Assembly: GCA_003694055.1 (NCBI GenBank)
Contig: RFLC01000093.1
Span: 1 to 10,424 of the forward strand
Length of the DNA stretch: 10,424 nucleotides
Source: Candidatus Pacearchaeota archaeon
GTDB lineage: Archaea > Nanobdellota > Nanobdellia > Pacearchaeales > GW2011-AR1
Direction: 5' to 3'
Under the pieces are notes generated by a model. The model saw only the letters and a program-made list of their open reading frames with translations. It did no database searches and was not told where the DNA came from. Below are positions 6,822-10,424 of the stretch, piece after piece. A program made the position numbers and the translations under genes. How positions within the stretch are numbered: position 1 is the stretch's first letter; each line of letters starts with the position of its first letter.

Positions 6822-6834
6822 AGCACCCTTTAGC
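6817..6834 (+). other. Perfect 7-bp hairpin
   Basis: GCTAAAG pairs with CTTTAGC around the loop CACC. It overlaps the stop codon of the micro-ORF. No T-run follows. Confidence 0.4.
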
Positions 6835-7096
6835 CAGAGGAAACCAAAGTTAAGCGCTTGCATTACTTTGTGTGCTAAAGAGTGTTTCTGCTATCATTAC
6901 AGTGGATAGAGTGGTTTGTATTGCCAGATTTGTGCAACTAGCGTTTTCAGCTGCAGCCCTCTGCTACTAAAGCCATCAAAACTACCCCAGCCAACAATTA
7001 ATGATAAACTTGTTCGGAAGTATGGGATAAGATAGTTTGTACGCTCTTATAAAATAGGGCTTATATTTAGTAATCTTAAGGTAGTCCTAATAGAAA

Positions 7097-7108
7097 CTTT
7101 TTTAAATA
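7097..7108 (+). promoter_or_regulatory. TATA box of the thioredoxin-like gene
   Basis: CTTTTTTAAATA is centred about 25 bp before the ATG at 7128, which predicts a leaderless transcript. No Shine-Dalgarno is present. Confidence 0.6.
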
Positions 7109-7127
7109 ATGTCTAAATTAATTTGAC

Positions 7128-7976
7128 ATGAAATTAAGAAATTTAATAAAAGTTCTTGCCTATTCATGCTTAATTGCAAGTAATTGTAATGCAGGCACGC
7201 CTACCCTATACAACCAACCCAAACCCTTTAGAGAGGTTGTGACAAAACAAATTGGCAAAATTGATGACCACACGCAAGGAGTTGTAACTATCTACGGAGC
7301 TGATTGGTGCGGACCTTGTAATAGGCTAGAACATGAAATTGAAAGTTCAGGATTGTTGAAGAGGCTTGAAAAGGAAGGAATAGTGTTTAGGTTTATTAGA
7401 AACCAGGCAACGCGAAACGGAAAAAGAGTAAATGAATTCATAAGAAGTGCAATAAGGCAAGATACAACTTTCCTAAAATATGTGCCTTTCGTGGTGATAG
7501 ATGATCTCGGTAGAAGTTATAATGGAGACCTTAAAGAAATGGCTATTGCAGGATTGAGTAAGCCAGAAGGATTAGAGAACTACATACGAAGATATGCTCT
7601 AGACCAAGATGTTCACATATTAACAAGACAGGAGGCTCTCAAGGTTGCCGAAGCTATCGGCTCTGATTTGTTTAAAGTTCGCTATGGTAAGCTCTGGCAA
7701 AACGGAAGGAAGGGTTTTGATTTCTCTCCTAAAGATATCCATGACAAAAGAACGCAGGAAGAAATAAAACGCCTTCAGGTGATAGGCAACGCGGTCAGAA
7801 TTTATGACACACGGATAATTAAAGAATACAAACCCAAAGAAATTAAATCTTTGAGATTTGTCCCAACAGAAGAGCAGATAAAGAGAATAAGAGTGGAACC
7901 AGAAGCAAGAAAATACTACAATGACGAGATTGCTTACATAAGAAAGGTTGTCTCTGAGTTAAATCGGGCTAACTAG
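7128..7976 (+). CDS. Secreted thioredoxin-fold protein with CGPC active site
   Basis: A 282-residue protein. Residues 1-22 form a signal peptide (basic start, hydrophobic core, SNCNA before a likely cut), so it acts outside the membrane. The thioredoxin-like domain (about 38-150) holds VVTIYGADWCGPCNRLEHEI with Cys61-Gly-Pro-Cys64 and the cis-proline Pro120 in YVPFVVID. The family does dithiol/disulfide exchange. A helical, basic C-terminal extension of about 120 residues (about 160-282) is not recognised. The ATG at 7128 is fixed by the signal peptide and the TATA box 25 bp upstream. Its last 8 bases overlap the 3' end of the convergent cysteine-rich surface gene, a natural substrate candidate (inference). 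Codon use is clearly AT-rich (many TTA, ATA, AGA) compared with the desulfurase and the 5519 gene, which suggests transfer or weak codon selection. Whether it works as oxidase, isomerase or reductase cannot be read from CGPC alone. Confidence 0.88.
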   Translation: MKLRNLIKVLAYSCLIASNCNAGTPTLYNQPKPFREVVTKQIGKIDDHTQGVVTIYGADWCGPCNRLEHEIESSGLLKRLEKEGIVFRFIRNQATRNGKRVNEFIRSAIRQDTTFLKYVPFVVIDDLGRSYNGDLKEMAIAGLSKPEGLENYIRRYALDQDVHILTRQEALKVAEAIGSDLFKVRYGKLWQNGRKGFDFSPKDIHDKRTQEEIKRLQVIGNAVRIYDTRIIKEYKPKEIKSLRFVPTEEQIKRIRVEPEARKYYNDEIAYIRKVVSELNRAN

Positions 7977-9288
7977 TACATCCAGGATTAGTTTCATAAG
8001 TTGCATCAGGAGGGCAACCATTTTGTCGGTCTTGCGAACTCTGGTCGTCATCAACACAATGACCATTAACACAGGTTTGTGTAACTATATCACAACTATT
8101 TCCGCACGCTCCACAATTCCTTTCATCATTTTGCAAGTTAACACATTCTCCGTTACAAAGTGTTCTCCCTGCCGGACATTGACATTGTCCATTTACACAT
8201 ACAGATCCGCGCCCATAAGTTAAACTACAGCTATTTCCGCAACTTCCACAATTAGAAGCATCATTTTGAATATTGGTACATATGTTTCCTCTAAATCCTG
8301 GGCAAATATCAGGCCTGTCACTAGGGCATTGACATTCTCCGTTAATGCATTCGCCAGCCTCGCCAGGAGAATCTCCGCATACATTTCCGCAACTTCCACA
8401 ATTATCACGGTCGTTTTGCAAGTCTTTACATATACCCTCACAGTCGGTGTAGCCTTGCTCGCATACACAACTTCCTTGCTGGCATGTTTTATGCAAGGAG
8501 CATATATTTCCACACGCTCCACAATTAAATCTATCATTCTGCAAGTCGACGCATGATTTTATAACGCTCCCACAAGAGGTCAAACCGCTTGGGCATTGGC
8601 ATTGCCCATTTACACATATTGACCCCATACCTGTAATTAAAACGCAATTGTTCCCACAACTTCCACAATTATTTGGATCTGTCCCGGTATCTACGCATTC
8701 ATATATACAGTATGTTTGTCCCTCAGGGCATTGGCATTGCCCATTTACACATATTTTACCACCGTAACATTCATGATAACATCTTCCACAATGTTGGTTA
8801 TCTGTTTGTATGTTAACACACCTATCATTACATATCTCCTCGTTTGAATTTTCACATGCGCAACCATATATTCCATTCTCTTCATCAGTAATTTGGCAAG
8901 AAGCTCCAGGAATGTTCCTACAGTCGGTTCCAAAACAAGAGGCACCTCTCCCTCCTGCCCCACATGTTGCATCATGTGACTTTTTCAAACAAAAAGTAAT
9001 TCCGCTGTTATCTGGAACGCAAGGTGCATAATCTGGCCCGCATACTGTCAGACACGAGCCATGCCTGCCCATCCTAGCCATACAGTCTTCATCACATCTT
9101 CCATCATTATTTTTATCACAGGGGTCAGAAGGCTGAGTTGCCGGTTTTGTAGTTGGGCCGCTTTTTCCTATTGGTATTGGGCTAAGCACCGGTTTACTTT
9201 TATATACTCCAACCAGCGAAAATAAGTATTGAAGGAATATGACTGCCAACACAACAATTATAAAAAAATAAATTGTTCGCTTAGGCAT
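7969..9288 (-). CDS. Membrane-anchored cysteine-rich protein with six Stig1-like repeats
   Basis: A 439-residue predicted surface protein. It has one N-terminal membrane segment (about 6-28) after MPKR, consistent with a signal anchor and outside C-terminus, then a Pro/Ser/Thr-rich stalk (about 33-55). An EF-hand or thrombospondin-3-like loop, DKNNDGRCDED (58-68), may bind calcium. A cysteine-rich part (79-145) leads to six tandem repeats (153-411). Each has the spacing C-x(3-7)-C-x9-C-x2-C-x3-C-x(5-9)-C-x4-C-x-C, with the signature NCGxCGNxC and CVNGQCQC; the last lacks the final cysteine. This matches the Stig1/MXAN_6577-like repeat family, seen in plants and myxobacterial surface proteins. 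About 62 cysteines (14%) are all predicted outside, so many disulfides are expected. An upstream ATG (9399) adds 37 residues, but the ATG at 9288 has a TATA box 25 bp before it and places the membrane segment at the N-terminus. Ligand unknown; adhesion or cell contact is a guess. Confidence 0.9.
   Translation of the reverse strand: MPKRTIYFFIIVVLAVIFLQYLFSLVGVYKSKPVLSPIPIGKSGPTTKPATQPSDPCDKNNDGRCDEDCMARMGRHGSCLTVCGPDYAPCVPDNSGITFCLKKSHDATCGAGGRGASCFGTDCRNIPGASCQITDEENGIYGCACENSNEEICNDRCVNIQTDNQHCGRCYHECYGGKICVNGQCQCPEGQTYCIYECVDTGTDPNNCGSCGNNCVLITGMGSICVNGQCQCPSGLTSCGSVIKSCVDLQNDRFNCGACGNICSLHKTCQQGSCVCEQGYTDCEGICKDLQNDRDNCGSCGNVCGDSPGEAGECINGECQCPSDRPDICPGFRGNICTNIQNDASNCGSCGNSCSLTYGRGSVCVNGQCQCPAGRTLCNGECVNLQNDERNCGACGNSCDIVTQTCVNGHCVDDDQSSQDRQNGCPPDATYETNPGCTS
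8591..8620 (-). repeat. 30-bp exact direct repeat inside the cysteine-rich gene, copy 1
   Basis: This stretch is identical to 8726-8755, 135 bp away. It encodes the conserved end of a repeat (ICVNGQCQCP). Its plus-strand start, GGGCATTGGCATTGCCC, is also a short inverted repeat. Exact DNA identity suggests recent duplication or gene conversion. Confidence 0.75.
8726..8755 (-). repeat. 30-bp exact direct repeat inside the cysteine-rich gene, copy 2
   Basis: Identical to 8591-8620 and one protein repeat unit away (repeat 1 versus repeat 2 of the Stig1-like array). Confidence 0.75.
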
Positions 9289-9308
9289 TTTATAGACAAA
9301 TTTTAAGC

Positions 9309-9320
9309 ATTTATATTTTT
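9309..9320 (-). promoter_or_regulatory. TATA box of the cysteine-rich gene
   Basis: Minus-strand AAAAATATAAAT is centred about 26 bp before the ATG at 9288. This predicts a leaderless or near-leaderless mRNA and supports the shorter protein start. Confidence 0.6.
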
Positions 9321-9574
9321 TACTCTGTTTGAGTTTCTGTTGCAAATCTCCCCAACCAACATTATGGGCTGTTAGTATACAATAAATCTCTGCTTTCACA
9401 CTCGCAATGCTCTTCCCAGAAACAAATCCTTACCTAACCTTTTTATGTTGTGCCTCCCGAACTGGTGTAGGTGGCTGTCTGCTGCTATTTTCTGGGTGTG
9501 CGTGTAAACGCGGCTTTGTAGTGCTTTACGATGTAGGCAAGGGTGCAATCAGCGCCAGAAGCAAGGAGTGGACA

Positions 9575-9626
9575 AGCGCGCGATCGCGCCAAACAAAAGC
9601 TCGCGCGCTACTTTTATTTTTTCATT
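9575..9626 (+). terminator. GC hairpin followed by T tract
   Basis: AGCGCGCGA (9575-9583) pairs perfectly with TCGCGCGCT (9601-9609) around a 17-base loop, followed by ACTTTTATTTTTTC. It looks like a bacterial-style intrinsic terminator on the plus strand, but no rightward gene precedes it. The stem also contains the 12-bp palindrome GCGCGATCGCGC (9578-9589). Confidence 0.35.
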
Positions 9627-9914
9627 AGCTACTCGCGAAAGTTGCGGGCGTGGAGATACGCGACCATATTTTAAAATTTTCGTTGACAAAAACAAGGGGG
9701 AGCGGCGTTGTACGCACGTTTACTCTGGTATGCATCAATTTATTCAACAACTGCCACACTTTTGACGACGGCAAATTTTTTGTGTAGCGCGAGGTCTAGA
9801 GCGTACTATTTCGCAAGCGCTTAACAACGCGTGTTCATTCGACGGCGCGCGGTACATTTGCGCGACACGCAATCTCTTATTATTTTTAGGATAAAAACAT
9901 AAGGAGGTTCATCT

Positions 9915-9949
9915 CCGCGCTAAAGCAAGGATTTCTTGCGCGCGAATTA
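9915..9949 (+). repeat. Dispersed intergenic repeat, copy 2
   Basis: CCGCGCTAAA followed by GG, ATTTCTTGCGCGCG and AATTA mirrors the block order at 37-73, with a 2-base indel and few changes. It lies just downstream of the aEF-1beta stop codon, as copy 1 lies downstream of the desulfurase stop. Confidence 0.55.
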
Positions 9950-9993
9950 GGAGAGTTCTTGCGAGTGTTAAAGGGAGGGTTTGCTTTTATCGC

Positions 9994-10266
9994 TCACTCA
10001 ACTGCTCTGCGATAGTCCTCGATTGACACTGAAGAAACGCCTTCAATCCCTGAAAGGAGGGTTTCAACCTTTTCAGTGCCGTTTTCCTCAGGCCAGAGAA
10101 ATTTAAACACAAGCGCTTTTAATCCAAAAGCAACTGGCTCTTCACTCGCGCTCAACTGCGAGGCGCCGTTGCCCTCCAAAAGCCTGCTAGCTGTCTGCTG
10201 CAACTCGTCCAAATCAATGTCTGCGCCGTCGGGCATCACCTTCACTCTCACTACTGTCAGAGCCAT
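9994..10266 (-). CDS. ef1b: Translation elongation factor 1-beta (archaeal)
   Basis: A 90-residue protein, the normal length of archaeal aEF-1beta, which exchanges GDP for GTP on aEF-1A during translation. It has the single ferredoxin-like fold of the family: the first strand LTVVRVKVMPDGADIDLDEL (3-22), the helix LQQTASRLLEG, the strand PVAFGLKALVFKFLWPEENG (about 44-63), and the ending EGVSSVSIEDYRRAVE, which matches the usual VSSVEVTDVRR tail. The frame stays open upstream to 10419, but that part is hydrophobic and unlike the family. The ATG at 10266 is chosen because it gives the canonical length and has a TATA box 25 bp before it. No ribosomal or zinc-ribbon partner gene is within the window. 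Confidence 0.95.
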   Translation of the reverse strand: MALTVVRVKVMPDGADIDLDELQQTASRLLEGNGASQLSASEEPVAFGLKALVFKFLWPEENGTEKVETLLSGIEGVSSVSIEDYRRAVE

Positions 10267-10283
10267 AAATCTATATGAAATGG

Positions 10284-10296
10284 TTATTTTTAAAAC
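10284..10296 (-). promoter_or_regulatory. TATA box of aEF-1beta
   Basis: Minus-strand AGTTTTAAAAATAA is centred about 25 bp before the ATG at 10266, which predicts a leaderless mRNA. The remaining 130 bp to the window edge are AT-rich and show no gene. Confidence 0.55.
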
Positions 10297-10424
10297 TATT
10301 GAATAGCCGGCTCTGTCCGGAATAACTAAAACTATAACAAAAACAAAAAAATAATCAATCTTCATTTGAGTAATTTTTGATTCATTGTCAAACTTTACAT
10401 TCATTCTTATGTTGTACAACAGAA

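Larger units (their letters stand above)
6613..7093. other. Intergenic region before the thioredoxin-like gene
   Basis: No gene is confidently supported. Visible elements are a right-facing TATA-like GTTTATAAAG (about 6670-6679), a 25-codon ORF with a good Shine-Dalgarno (6744-6821), and a 7-bp perfect hairpin GCTAAAG/CTTTAGC with a 4-base loop (6817-6834). From about 6850 to 7090 nothing distinctive is seen. Confidence 0.5.
9321..9993. other. Intergenic region between the cysteine-rich gene and aEF-1beta
   Basis: No convincing gene is seen in about 670 bp. Base composition is patchy, with several GCGCGC/CGCG clusters (9576-9608, 9845-9860, 9938-9944). A hairpin followed by T's lies at 9575-9626, a dispersed repeat copy at 9915-9949, and CAATTTATTCAAC at 9736-9748 is shared with 160-172. 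A perfect Shine-Dalgarno-like AAGGAGGT at about 9900 has no start codon behind it. Confidence 0.5.

Noticed and set aside
8220..8537. Alternative-frame ORFs inside the cysteine-rich gene on both strands
   Set aside because: They arise from the repeat structure of the real gene, and their peptides are repetitive without known motifs.
9407..9628. Plus-strand 73-codon ORF with a weak TATA-like TATACAATAAA upstream
   Set aside because: The peptide looks random (Cys- and Arg-rich, ending in LLLFFH), and the frame runs through the GC hairpin and T tract.
160..9748. CAATTTATTCAAC shared by 160-172 and 9736-9748
   Set aside because: One 13-bp AT-rich match in a 10-kb window is near chance expectation, and the flanks do not align.
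9898..9916. Perfect Shine-Dalgarno AAGGAGGT on the plus strand
   Set aside because: No ATG, GTG or TTG with an open frame lies at a suitable distance. GGAG/CTCC can pair into a small hairpin instead.
10267..10419. N-terminal extension of aEF-1beta in the same open frame
   Set aside because: It would add 51 mostly hydrophobic residues unlike any aEF-1beta, and it spans the promoter.

Overview
The window is archaeal. It encodes an archaeal-type elongation factor 1-beta and an S-layer protein of the S_layer_N/S_layer_C type (methanogens and many DPANN archaea). Almost every gene has a BRE/TATA-like box about 25 bp upstream of its start codon, as expected for leaderless or near-leaderless archaeal mRNAs. 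Small single-gene units, a T-rich terminator and the S-layer type suggest a DPANN-like archaeon (Diapherotrites/Woesearchaeota-like), but this placement is inference; only Archaea is firmly supported.

Layout. 1-163: non-coding tail. 164-1303 (-): cysteine desulfurase. 1304-1615: non-coding, with the desulfurase promoter and a copy of a GCGCGC-containing repeat. 1616-1972 (-): small winged-helix regulator. 1973-2374: divergent regulatory region with an inverted 10-bp repeat, a G-rich tract, two similar tandem promoters and a GC-rich structured leader. 2375-4915 (+): S-layer protein, followed by a T-rich terminator. 5034-5417 (+): DUF488/YeaO-family protein. 5519-6334 (+): uncharacterised basic protein. 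6335-7127: about 790 bp without a convincing gene but with strong hairpins, a BRE/TATA facing left (candidate non-coding RNA) and a tiny ORF with a good Shine-Dalgarno. 7128-7976 (+): exported thioredoxin-fold protein. 7969-9288 (-): membrane-anchored protein with six 8-cysteine Stig1-like repeats. 9289-9993: about 700 bp non-coding, rich in GCGCGC motifs, with a GC hairpin followed by T's. 9994-10266 (-): aEF-1beta.

How they fit together. Conserved housekeeping genes (desulfurase for Fe-S/thiolation sulfur, aEF-1beta for translation) flank a cell-surface region. That region holds the S-layer gene with an elaborate leader and a divergent regulator, then an AT-richer block with a secreted CGPC thioredoxin-like protein. 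This protein is encoded convergently to, and overlaps by 8 bp, the gene for a surface protein with about 62 cysteines, all predicted to be outside the cell. The simplest hypothesis is that the oxidoreductase serves disulfide formation or proofreading in the cysteine-rich partner. The 6.4-9.3 kb block lacks nearly all the GCGCGC motifs common in the flanks, which fits recent acquisition or different selection.
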